Assembly: GCA_021927905.1 (NCBI GenBank)
Contig: BLLK01000045.1
Coordinates: forward strand, 2,108,001 to 2,172,000
DNA from: Chaetoceros tenuissimus
Taxonomy: Eukaryota; Bacillariophyta; Thalassiosirophyceae; Chaetocerotales; Chaetocerotaceae
Reading direction: 5' to 3'
DNA length: 64,000 nt
The notes under the pieces are model-generated. The model worked only from the letters and a program-made list of their open reading frames with translations, did not search any database and had not been told where the DNA came from. The position numbers were made by a program, and so were the translations under genes. Numbering within the stretch: the first letter of the stretch is position 1; each line of letters starts with the position of its first letter. Positions 1 to 8,449 of the stretch are shown here, piece by piece.

Positions 1-282
1 ATGAGCTGTAATAATATATCTAGCATGAATGAGCCCGTAAAGTGTACATGCACTTTGGGTAAGATGAGAGTCATCCGAATCATCAGGACCAATCCTATCT
101 AATATAAGATCGAGACAGTCAGAGAAATTAGAAACGCAAGCCCTGAGGCCATAGAGGTTGAATCCGTCCTCTATATAAGATCTCTCGACTTTGCAAAACA
201 TTTCATGTCCTTTTAAACTGCAAAACCATTGAATCCAAGGCTCATCTTGTCCCGATGCCGAGGAGTCTTCGTGATATGCCAT
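1..282 (-). CDS. CSNK2B: Casein kinase II regulatory subunit beta (5' part, cut by window edge)
   Basis: Reading the minus strand from the ATG at 282-280 gives 94 uninterrupted codons to the window edge. The translation contains WIQWFCSLKGHEMFC, YIEDGFNLYGL and LYGLIHARYIITAH, which align throughout with the N-terminal half of CK2 beta (human WISWFCGLRGNEFFC, YIQDKFNLTGL and LYGLIHARYILT). CK2 beta dimerises through a zinc finger and tethers two catalytic alpha subunits of the constitutive Ser/Thr kinase CK2 in nucleus and cytoplasm. The zinc-finger Cys pairs lie beyond base 1 and cannot be checked. The short acidic leader (MAYHEDSSASGQDEP) fits the family. No intron is visible in this piece. 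Identification is firm; only completeness is unknown. Confidence 0.93.
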   Translation of the reverse strand, partial: MAYHEDSSASGQDEPWIQWFCSLKGHEMFCKVERSYIEDGFNLYGLRACVSNFSDCLDLILDRIGPDDSDDSHLTQSACTLYGLIHARYIITAH

Positions 283-1046
283 GTTAATATCTAAAAATGT
301 AAAAATATGTTTTGTTTTCTTCCAACAATTAGCACTCAACTACGGCTGTTAAAAGAAGAGAGGGAATAGTTAATATTTGTGGACTGGATGGAATATTGAT
401 GGTATGAATGAATATTGAAAGCAGAGAAGTTCTTTCCTTCCGATCAAAAAGAGTTGAGTTGCGCGATGTCAATACCACCGTTCAACTTTTATAGATCCTA
501 AAAACTCACTTACTTCGAATGAGTAGATGGATAAAATTCAAAACCTTTGTTGGCCGATATACAATTTCTGCAAATAATGATTCTACTTGTGAAAAATCCG
601 ATAGTGGCGATGCAAATTTAACTCTGGTAAGATACTCGTAGTTTGGTAGTAACAACAGCAACTCTTCTAATGTTGAAAATGTATTGAGCAGAGGGACGGA
701 GGACGTACGAGACCTAAAATGCGTGCTGTGTCCTAGCTACGTACATAGACTAGCTAGGTAAGTGTACTTAACGTTGATGAAACAGTGGATGGATGGGCTG
801 AACATTGTCAATACAAGTACAATAGGGTTAAAAGAGTTCCAGTAAGCTATAGAATAGAACAATGAACAAAAAAAAAGCCATAGTAATAGAAAAATAAAAA
901 AACAGTCCATCACTCCTCCACTTCCTTTTCAAATTCTTTTCTCTTTTCCCAATCTCAACGCACCCTCTCCGTACATTGGAACTTTGGTAAATTGAAGAAT
1001 CTACAATACTCTTTCACGACATTACTTTGAAATAATAGTTGCAAGT
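283..1046. other. Intergenic, 5' of CK2 beta and 3' of EMC3
   Basis: About 760 AT-rich bases between two minus-strand genes. It must hold the CK2 beta promoter and the EMC3 3' end. I see no ORF, RNA gene or clear repeat; there are pyrimidine-rich and poly-A tracts near 860-960. Confidence 0.5.
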
Positions 1047-2092
1047 TTAATTAGATTTCACTTTCTTCTTTCCTGTGCTTGTTGCAGCGGTTCCGAAAAT
1101 ATCAAATCCAGGTTCATTTCCACCAACAATCTTCTTACTGTACTTTTTACCAAGTAGCCTTGTATCAGCATCATCCAAAGTATTCTTCACTTTGGCCATT
1201 TCCAAACTTTCAATTTCACCCTTTAGGAACTTCTCAGCTTCAAACTTTTTCTGTGGTCCTCCAGCTGAAAATGTATTTCCAAGTTGATTTTGTACCATAG
1301 CTGCTTCCATGTGCTGTTTCTGCACATTTCCATCGCCTTCAATGACAAGTTTGAAAAATGCTCTGAGTCCAAACATAACAAGGAAATACCAAGATACTGA
1401 CGATACATACGAAGTCTCCAAAGTTTTTAGATCCAACCCCCTCTGAAACATCATTTTGAAACCATTAGTGAGTGGGATAGGAACCTTGACCAATACATAT
1501 CCTAAGAGTAATGATGTTATTAGTGCCACAAAATTGACGAGAGATTGAAATTATGATTGTAACAAAATCACTTACCAGAAAAAAAGAATCCTATACCCTG
1601 CATTAGCACCATGTTTTGGATCATAAAGGCAAACTGCCCTTTCATTGGACCCATCATTGCCATTGGATCTGGCATATCATCGTCACCATTGTCACCTGCT
1701 CCCTTCTCTTTCTCTTCTTGTTGCCTCTGAGTTTCTTCTTCAACCCACTGCATTTCTTCCTTCAAATAACCAGTGGTATCATCAGTCCAATATCTTATAC
1801 GTGCTTCATATTTCTGTTTGGAAAGATATCCCCCAGCACCGGATCTCAACCGACTGCTTCTTGTCAAAGTAGACTTGACTCGCTGCTCAATTTTAGGCAA
1901 ATTTTTGACAGACGATGACTTTAGAACTAGAGAAAGGTAGTGTCGGAGCAAACCAGCTAGAATCATAATTATTAGAAGTGGTAAAACTACCCAGTCTCTA
2001 ATCGAAGAATCTAGAAGGATATTTTGCGAAATGGAACCATGCGGAACAGCAAAGCTTGCAGGTGCCGACATTGTTGGAAATTCTGTAGACAT
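1047..2092 (-). CDS. EMC3: ER membrane protein complex subunit 3 (EMC3/TMEM111)
   Basis: Two exons: 2092-1576 and 1501-1047, joined across a 74-nt intron (GTAAGT at 1575, TTAG ending at 1502); the join restores FFFSGYVLVKVPIPLT, matching the family's FSGFVTTKVPFPLT. The product is 323 aa. EMC3 is the Oxa1/YidC-like core of the ER membrane protein complex, which inserts tail-anchored and multi-pass proteins. Visible features are the first membrane segment after DSSIRDWVVLP, the charged cytosolic coiled region, and the FKMMFQRGLDLKTLETSYVS and SWYFLVMFGLR stretches typical of the family. The ATG at 2092 was chosen because upstream codons in frame lack ATG. The start lies only about 100 bp from the transposon end at 2193; an E-box (CACGTG, 2157-2162) sits between them. 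Confidence 0.93.
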
Positions 2093-2192
2093 TGCGGAGA
2101 TTATTTTTCTTTGATGAAGAGATGGGAGAATGAAAACCACGATGGGCTGAATTTTTCACGTGTGTATTTAATCTCACTCTCATAAGGTAACT

Positions 2193-2230
2193 CTAGTGCC
2201 TCCTAGTGCCTCCTAGTTCCGACGGCACCC
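2193..2230 (+). repeat. Left terminal inverted repeat of element A
   Basis: The unit CTAGTGCCTC occurs twice (2193-2202, 2203-2212) before CTAGTTCCGACGGCACCC. The part from 2204 to 2230 is the exact reverse complement of 5899-5925. The extra CTAGTGCCTC unit is absent from the right end. Confidence 0.85.
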
Positions 2231-2732
2231 ATGGGTTCCTGAGGCACCCTTTTGGTCACTTTGAGCCCCCCTACCCAATTACTAAAAAATCTATTGCAGT
2301 GCAAATTTATTCTAATTCCAAGACTGTAGTATCCTTGTTTACACTAATATTGTACTTTCCAAGTATTGGATTATACCATATTTGCAGTATATTTGATCTG
2401 TTTAGACCTTCAAAGTTGGGCGACAAGACTCAAGATCTAGAAATTTTGGGTCCCGTAGCCCATTGGAACCCGCGGGTGCCACACTTTGTTCTAGTATTGC
2501 AAGTACGGTGACACCTGTCAATCTCCGTAGTATCTAAACAAAAAAGGTCAAGTGTAAAAGTTCATGCTCGTGCAACTTGTGTTGTAAAGCATCATTACAA
2601 CATTCCTCTATGCTTATTTATTTCTATAGATAATAATTAAGAGAGTCCAACGTAGTGGTAGTATCACACCAAAATAAAAAATCAAATTATTCATATTTTG
2701 TAAAAGGCCTTGAGCTGGTGTCGAGCCTAAAG

Positions 2733-5432
2733 ATGACCTTCAAAATCACCATTGGAACAAAAGTGACAGCAAGTATTGGAAGACTTGAGAATGATGTTAG
2801 GCCAGGTAATAGTAGAAAGGTCCGTGCATCTCTTGAAGGTTTTGTTGCAAGTTCACTACCTGGACAGAAATGGTTAGTTTTCTTTCCAAGTGTCGAAAAG
2901 TGTGTACTTTTAGGGGCACGGCAGATGAAGAGGCAAGATGGGTCATCTTCTCTTTCATTTGCACAGCTGGATCATTTAAGTCAAACTACAGAATCATTCC
3001 CCAATTCCCAATCTTTTAGCAGCTGGAGTGACAGCCAGTCTTCTATGAGCCTTCCTAGCCTTTCTGGGTTACGTGGTACATTTTCTCAACCTCCATCTCA
3101 ACCTCCATCTGTAGGTACATTTTCTCAACCTCCATCTGTAGGAACTACTGTCGTAACTACCACAGCTACAGCTACAGCTACTACTTCTGTAGCTGCTTCA
3201 ACAAGTACAGCACTTCAGCGGGTCATGGAGCTAAATAATTCTGATGAAGATAGTATCGAGGATACACAGGAATCTATATCTATATTAGAACAAGAGAATG
3301 AGGAGGAACAAGAACATGAACGAGTTCCTAATCCATACACTGCAGAAGTAGAAGAAGATCTTATTGCTGAGTGTGAGGACATTGATAAATATACAGCAGC
3401 GCAAATTCTATATCATTCTGAAAAAGAGCAACTTCTTGGTCAAACTGTTAGCTGTAACAATGTAGAGTGGACTGTTTGTGGTGATGTAAAAAAGACCGAT
3501 GTACAAATGCCAGTTGAATATTTCAAGAAACTTGGGATTCTTGACTTTGATTTTAAAAAAGTCCCTGAAAAAAGTGATGGTAAAAACAACAGAATAAATA
3601 TGCTTCATTTGTTAATGCATCTATGGCCAGGAGATTGGAAGGAAAGGCTTATTGTCCTTAATGAAAGAATTTGCGAAAACAACAAACAACTTAAAGAAAA
3701 ACAAAGAAATGCTAAAACAGATCAGCCAATCTCGCCATATGAATTTTGGTGTTTCTTTGGAATAATGCTCGTGGCAAGAATTGAAGGTTTGGCTGGCACT
3801 CAGTTATGGAATTCCAAGAGATCCGAAGGTTGGCGGAAGAATGTTGACCTTTCCATGTTTATGAATGAAAGTCGATTCAAGAGTATAAAGAAGTGGATAC
3901 CATATTTATGGACAAACGAGAATCTCAAGAATAGTGATCCATGGTATCAAATTGTGGATATTTTTAAAGATTTCAACGAAAACAGAAGAGAGAAAGTGTT
4001 GAGTAGTACAGATGACACTGGCGATGAAACAATGTCAGCAATTAGACCAAGAACAACACCAAAAGGCAATCTACCTCATTTGCAGAATGTTCTTCGAAAG
4101 CCTGAGCCACTAGGGACAGAATTAAAATCTTTGGCGTGTACCAAATTGAAAATGATGAAAGCACTAGAACTCCAAAGATCAGCAAATGATAGAACCGAAA
4201 CGAAATTTCTACAGGAGGTAAAGAACAAAAAGACTTCTGCAGTTACTTTGAGATTAGTTGACATGTCATCTCAAAGAGGTATGTTTGATGAAAGAGAAGA
4301 ACTCGTAAATACCAACTGTACAGATGGGAGAATGGTTGCAGATTCTTGGTTTGGTTCTGTAACTACAATCGTGGGACTTCTAACATTGCTCCCACACAAA
4401 AAAAGAGGAGTGATGAACATCAAAACAGCAACGTCAGGTTATCCGAAGGCTTTTCTTGAGCAAAAAATGGAGAAATGGCCTGGAGGAAGCCATCTCGTCC
4501 TCACAGCCACAGTCAACAATATCAAGTTGTATGCTGTAGGATATAAATACTCTTCGAAGAAGACTATGTGCTTCATTTTCCCTGAAAACACAGTATCTAC
4601 AGAACCTGGTGATCCATACATTGCAAGATACAAAGATGAAAATGGAAATAATAGAACACGAGAAGTCCGTAGACCAGAGTGTTGTTCTTTTTACTTCCAA
4701 AATTCCAATGTGATTGATGTGCTGAATCAACTTCGCCAGCATGATCTGAGGCTGGAGAAGTTTTGGGTTACAAGAGATGGATATTTCAGAATCATAACCA
4801 CAGTCTTTGGAATATGCGTGGTTGATTGTTGGCGAGGATACAGGCATCACCTATCTCCAAGGCATCGGCACAAGGACATAGATCTTTTAGATTTTGTATC
4901 GATCCTTGCACATGACATGATGCACAACAAGTGCACTAAAACTATTGCAGAAAGAGGGACTCTAAATATTGGCATTGGTGATGAAATTGAAAAAGATAAC
5001 TATGATGATGATGATGATGACGATGATGAAACAACTTTGGGAAGTATGAGAAGGGTTCCAAGAAGTGTAGAAATATCAAATGAATTTGAAATGTCACAAC
5101 TCTCAAGTCCAAGTTTTCAATCGTTCAATGACATTCAACTATTACTTCTTGAGCATTCGCTGAAGAAGAATGAAGAGTTGACATTTGGAAATGAAAAGAA
5201 AAGAATGAGATCGGGACAGCTCAAGAATGTCCAAAGAGAGCGACCTAGAAGGAATAGGTGTGTTGGTTGTACTACAAAGAGAACAGCTTTTTATTGTGCC
5301 AAATGTGATCCTGGGCAAAAGCGAAAAAAGTATTGGCTTTGCAAAAGCTGCCATGAGATTCATCTGCAACAGATTCAGAAGGACTTTGCAGGGGGCATAG
5401 AAACAAGAAGGGGGAAAATGCAGAGAATTTAG
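2733..5432 (+). CDS. piggyBac-like transposase (DDE_Tnp_1_7)
   Basis: 899 aa from the ATG at 2733 (the frame is open further upstream but without ATG). Such transposases excise and insert DNA seamlessly. An N-terminal Ser/Pro/Gln-rich and acidic region of about 270 aa, with a QPPSVGTFSQPPSVG repeat, precedes the conserved core: EFWCFFGIMLVARIEG and a W-rich insertion stretch are family hallmarks. Candidate catalytic acids are D431 (GDETMSAIRPR), D537 (MVADSWFGS) and D662 (NVIDVLNQL); at the last site the family often has a second Asp three residues on, here Asn. A poly-Asp run and then a C-terminal cysteine-rich domain follow (CVGC, CAKC, CKSCH), like the RING-like domain that binds the piggyBac ends. 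Core homology is clear; activity is not shown. Confidence 0.88.
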   Translation: MTFKITIGTKVTASIGRLENDVRPGNSRKVRASLEGFVASSLPGQKWLVFFPSVEKCVLLGARQMKRQDGSSSLSFAQLDHLSQTTESFPNSQSFSSWSDSQSSMSLPSLSGLRGTFSQPPSQPPSVGTFSQPPSVGTTVVTTTATATATTSVAASTSTALQRVMELNNSDEDSIEDTQESISILEQENEEEQEHERVPNPYTAEVEEDLIAECEDIDKYTAAQILYHSEKEQLLGQTVSCNNVEWTVCGDVKKTDVQMPVEYFKKLGILDFDFKKVPEKSDGKNNRINMLHLLMHLWPGDWKERLIVLNERICENNKQLKEKQRNAKTDQPISPYEFWCFFGIMLVARIEGLAGTQLWNSKRSEGWRKNVDLSMFMNESRFKSIKKWIPYLWTNENLKNSDPWYQIVDIFKDFNENRREKVLSSTDDTGDETMSAIRPRTTPKGNLPHLQNVLRKPEPLGTELKSLACTKLKMMKALELQRSANDRTETKFLQEVKNKKTSAVTLRLVDMSSQRGMFDEREELVNTNCTDGRMVADSWFGSVTTIVGLLTLLPHKKRGVMNIKTATSGYPKAFLEQKMEKWPGGSHLVLTATVNNIKLYAVGYKYSSKKTMCFIFPENTVSTEPGDPYIARYKDENGNNRTREVRRPECCSFYFQNSNVIDVLNQLRQHDLRLEKFWVTRDGYFRIITTVFGICVVDCWRGYRHHLSPRHRHKDIDLLDFVSILAHDMMHNKCTKTIAERGTLNIGIGDEIEKDNYDDDDDDDDETTLGSMRRVPRSVEISNEFEMSQLSSPSFQSFNDIQLLLLEHSLKKNEELTFGNEKKRMRSGQLKNVQRERPRRNRCVGCTTKRTAFYCAKCDPGQKRKKYWLCKSCHEIHLQQIQKDFAGGIETRRGKMQRI

Positions 5433-5441
5433 CATGGTGCT

Positions 5442-5831
5442 TGCGTGGTCGAAACAATTTATCTATCTATAAAAATATAAAAAAAGCTATGGATTCATAT
5501 TCTATATAATAAAAGGAAAACTGCACTGTTTTCAGATTAATCTAAAAATAAGCAGATGATTATATATGAGTATATTACATTACCGTATTCTTTTTGTTTG
5601 TTTGTTCATTTTTGTGCATGTATGTACTTGCAGTACTAGAGGGTACCATCAACAGAAAGAAGAAGGGGGAAAATGTGCGTGGTCGAAAAAATTTATCCAT
5701 CTATAAAAATAAAAAAAAAGCTATGGATTCATATTCTATATTATAAAAGGAAAACTGCACGGTTTTCAGATTAATCGAAAAAATAAGCAAATGAATATAT
5801 ATGAGTATATTACATTACCGTATTCTTTTTT
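5442..5831 (+). repeat. Direct duplication in the 3' part of element A
   Basis: About 150 bp starting TGCGTGGTCGAAA at 5442 recurs at 5676 with few differences (shared text such as AGCTATGGATTCATATTCTA and ATGAGTATATTACATTACCG). Repeat spacing is 234 bp. The AAGAAGGGGGAAAATG just before the second copy also occurs inside the transposase 3' end (about 5405), so the duplicated block begins in the coding region. Confidence 0.85.
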
Positions 5832-5898
5832 TATGTTTGTACCAGTACGTACGTACTTGTATGGCACCCATGGGTGCCACAGAAAAGTGGGTGCCAGT

Positions 5899-5926
5899 GG
5901 GTGCCGTCGGAACTAGGAGGCACTAG
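5899..5926 (-). repeat. Right terminal inverted repeat of element A
   Basis: Reverse complement of 2204-2230, ending in GGAACTAGGAGGCACTAG. The final CTAG (5923-5926) is shared with the left end of element B, so the two elements abut with no spacer. Confidence 0.85.
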
Positions 5927-6779
5927 TTCCGACGGTACCCATGGGTGCCTGAGGCACCCATGGGTACCATTCAGCCCCCCCTACCCCATTACAAAAAAAT
6001 CTTTGTAGCACCAATATATGCTAAATTCCAAGACTATAGCGTCTTTATTTACACTATTGTTGTACTTTCCAAGTATTGGTTTATACCATATTTGTTTTTT
6101 ATCATAGTTGTTTAGACCTTCAAGGTGCACCACAAGACTCGAAGTCCGTGAAAAATTGGGTCCCACAGCGGTTGGATCCCGGTGGGTGCCATGACAATTC
6201 TGGTACAACTTGTACGGAGCACCGAGAAAAAAGGTGGGACCCACATTTCAACCGCTTGCAACTTGAATTTATCAGTGCTATGCTACTAACCCAAGCATTG
6301 TCACGAGTTTTCAAGATGTATATCTTTTAGATTGTGCATGCACTTTGATTGTCAGATGTTTCAAATACACTGTTTTTACCAATTTCCAGTCATATTTTTG
6401 TGTTAACGGCTACCGTTTTTCGTCCCCTCTGAAGTGAGGGGATAATGTTCATGGATATTCGTCCACAAGAAAATTGTAGACATACTACACACATACGTAG
6501 ATGAGGGCATTGGATTTTCAACAGCTATGTTTCTAGTCATAAAAATGATGTGGGTGGTAAATAACAAAAAATACTATCAGTCTCTACTTCAATATATTTT
6601 AATTGTATTATTGTTTTTACAATGAAATCTCTATGTCAAGAATATGTTTATATATCTGTATATTACATGACGCATTTCCAATTATTCATTTGTACCAGTG
6701 CGTACGTACTTGTGTGGTACCCGCGGGTACCACAAAAAAGCGGGTACCAGAGGGTAACGTCGGAACTAGGAGGCACTAG
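5923..6779 (+). mobile_element. Non-autonomous piggyBac derivative (element B, MITE-like)
   Basis: 857 bp without a transposase. The left ~320 bp (to about 6215) aligns with the left end of element A (2213-2511): same CCCCCCTACCC, ATTCCAAGACT, TACTTTCCAAGTATTGG and TTTAGACCTTCAA blocks in order. The right ~130 bp aligns with the right end of A (ATATTACAT, TTTGTACCAGT, CGTACGTACTTGT). It is therefore an internally deleted relative, diverged by many substitutions. Its right end has the full TIR and a terminal CTAG (6776-6779); its left end begins directly CTAGTTCCGACGG and lacks the outer TGCCTCCTAG, probably lost by recombination between CTAG copies at the A/B junction. Confidence 0.8.
6752..6779 (-). 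repeat. Right terminal inverted repeat of element B
   Basis: GGGTAACGTCGGAACTAGGAGGCACTAG-type end, matching the right end of element A with a few changes. A perfect palindrome GGTACCCGCGGGTACC (about 6717-6732) lies just inside, parallel to the palindromes of element A. Confidence 0.8.
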
Positions 6780-7191
6780 TAAAAAAAACTACAGGACACT
6801 ATTCTCTGTGGATCTCTGTTGTTCTCTACTTTAGCACTTCCTAGCTACGTAGTAGAGGGGCTCGAGAAGAGAAGAGAGGGAATGAATGAATCTACTCCGT
6901 AAGTTGGAAACATTATGTAAGTACGTAAGAGTACTAGAGGTTAAAAGTCCTACGTACATTTTTGGAACAGGAACAAAGCGAGGAACAGAAAACGGAAAAG
7001 GAGAGAGCTTGTTACATTCTAGTTTCCTTCCTGTGGTAGTGACGCATGAATACTTGAGCCAAGGTAGTTCTCTTTAGTCAAACACATTCAATCGGAATTG
7101 TATAGAAGGAAGGTCAGGTAGATCGCGTCACCATCACGCTTCCGGTTTCATCTTCAAAGTAGTTCGTTTTTAATTTCAAGAAAAAGGAAAA
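6780..7191. promoter_or_regulatory. Promoter-side region of the UCHL5 gene
   Basis: About 410 bp between the transposon pair and the UCHL5 start. It should contain that gene's promoter, formerly shared with divergent EMC3. A short open frame at 6886-7077 has no recognisable coding character. No other feature seen. Confidence 0.4.
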
Positions 7192-8288
7192 ATGTCAAGT
7201 AATTGGTGTACCATCGAATCAGATCCTGCTGTCTTTTCATCCTTGATTGAATCATTTGGAGTGAAAAATGCGCAGCTTACCGAGCTCTACTCACTGGACG
7301 AAGGTACATTGCTGTCATTGAATGAATCTTATGGAAAGATTCATGGACTAGTGTTCCTTTTCAAATGGCAGGGCAATGAAGCTACAGATGAAACTGATAG
7401 AGTCTCTGATGAAGATGCTCCTGAAGACTTGTTCTTTAGTAGGCAAATGATAACCAATGCGTGTGCCACTCAGGCATTGTTAAGTATTCTCCTCAATGCG
7501 AAAGCAACTGATGATGGCAGTGACGAGGACAACACTGGAGCTGTATCTCTTGGAGAGATTCTCTCTACTTTGAAATCATTCACTGCTTCTTTCCCTCCAG
7601 ATCTCAAGGGAGAAGCGATTGGAGCATCCGATGAAATTCGCGAGGCGCACAATTCTTTTGCAAGGAAGGAGGCGTTTCTTGTAGATGAAAACAAAAAGAG
7701 AATTGCAACCAAAGATGATGAGGTTTTCCATTTTATTGCTTATGGTACGTGTGCATGTATTTTCAAAAGTGGATGTATCTTTGCATTTTCTATTTACTCA
7801 TTTTTCAAACTGTAGTTCCACATAGTAATGGCATCGTTTATGAACTAGACGGACTACAGAATGGACCAATCAACGTTGGTTCGTTTGACAACACGATGGA
7901 ATTAGACAATGGTATGGGTGATTTGCCATGGTTGACAGTTGCTTGTGCAGCCATTCAAAAACGTATTGAAAAGTATCAATCGTCTGAAATCAAATTCAAC
8001 CTTATGGCATTGACACAAGATAGACGGAACTATATTCAATCAAAGATAAAAGCAATGTTGGAGGCTGGACTTTCTGAGTCAGACGAAGCAATTTCTGCTT
8101 TGAATATGGATTTGATGCATGAAGAAGAGCAACGCAAGCAGTGGGAGATTGAGAATGAAAGAAGAAGACACAATTATCTCCCTTTCTGCATGGAGCTTAT
8201 AAGAGCATTGGCCAAAAGCGGTAATCTACAAGAATGCACCCGAAAAGCTAGAGAAAAGACAAATGCTAGTGGATATCGTGGGATCTAA
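7192..8288 (+). CDS. UCHL5: Ubiquitin carboxyl-terminal hydrolase, UCHL5/UCH37 type
   Basis: Exons 7192-7744 and 7816-8288 with a 71-nt intron (GTACGT...TGTAG); the join gives FHFIAYVPHSNGIVYELDGL. The product is 341 aa, near the 329 aa of human UCH37. It is a cysteine deubiquitinase (peptidase C12) that trims ubiquitin chains, docked on the 26S proteasome through RPN13 or on INO80 complexes. Catalytic residues are visible: C91 in NACATQALLSIL, H180 in FHFIAY and D196 in YELDGL; the oxyanion Gln precedes Cys in the usual stretch. The C-terminal YLPFCMELIRALAKSG and KAREKTNA match the ULD tail that binds RPN13 (human NYLPFIMELLKTLAE). Convergent with the TPR gene, 161 bp apart. Confidence 0.95.
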
Positions 8289-8449
8289 GTCAAAAAATAA
8301 AATAGAAATTCCACAGTGACATAGTCGATATATGAATATTGCCATTTTACGTTCCGCACTTATGTTGTACATACAATATCTGTGTTTCTAAGCGAACAAA
8401 AATTAAAACTCAAAGCAAAGTTGTATCATTATAGTTACATATATTTTCA

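Larger units (their letters stand above)
2193..5926 (+). mobile_element. piggyBac-type DNA transposon (element A, potentially autonomous)
   Basis: A 3.7 kb element with imperfect terminal inverted repeats built on TGCCTCCTAGTTCCGACGG (left, to 2230) and its reverse complement (right, 5899-5922), enclosing one intronless transposase gene at 2733-5432. Both ends are bordered by CTAG (2193-2196 and 5923-5926), suggesting a 4-bp CTAG target duplication rather than the TTAA used by known piggyBac elements; this is an inference from one locus. Subterminal palindromes of the type GGCACCCATGGGTGCC occur near both ends and may be transposase sites. The transposase ORF is intact, so the element may be recently active. 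It lies between EMC3 and UCHL5 in their shared 5' region. Confidence 0.85.

Noticed and set aside
2206-2511. 101-codon plus-strand open frame at the left end of the transposon
   Set aside because: It lies in the TIR/subterminal region, aligns at DNA level with non-coding element B, and its translation has no coding character.
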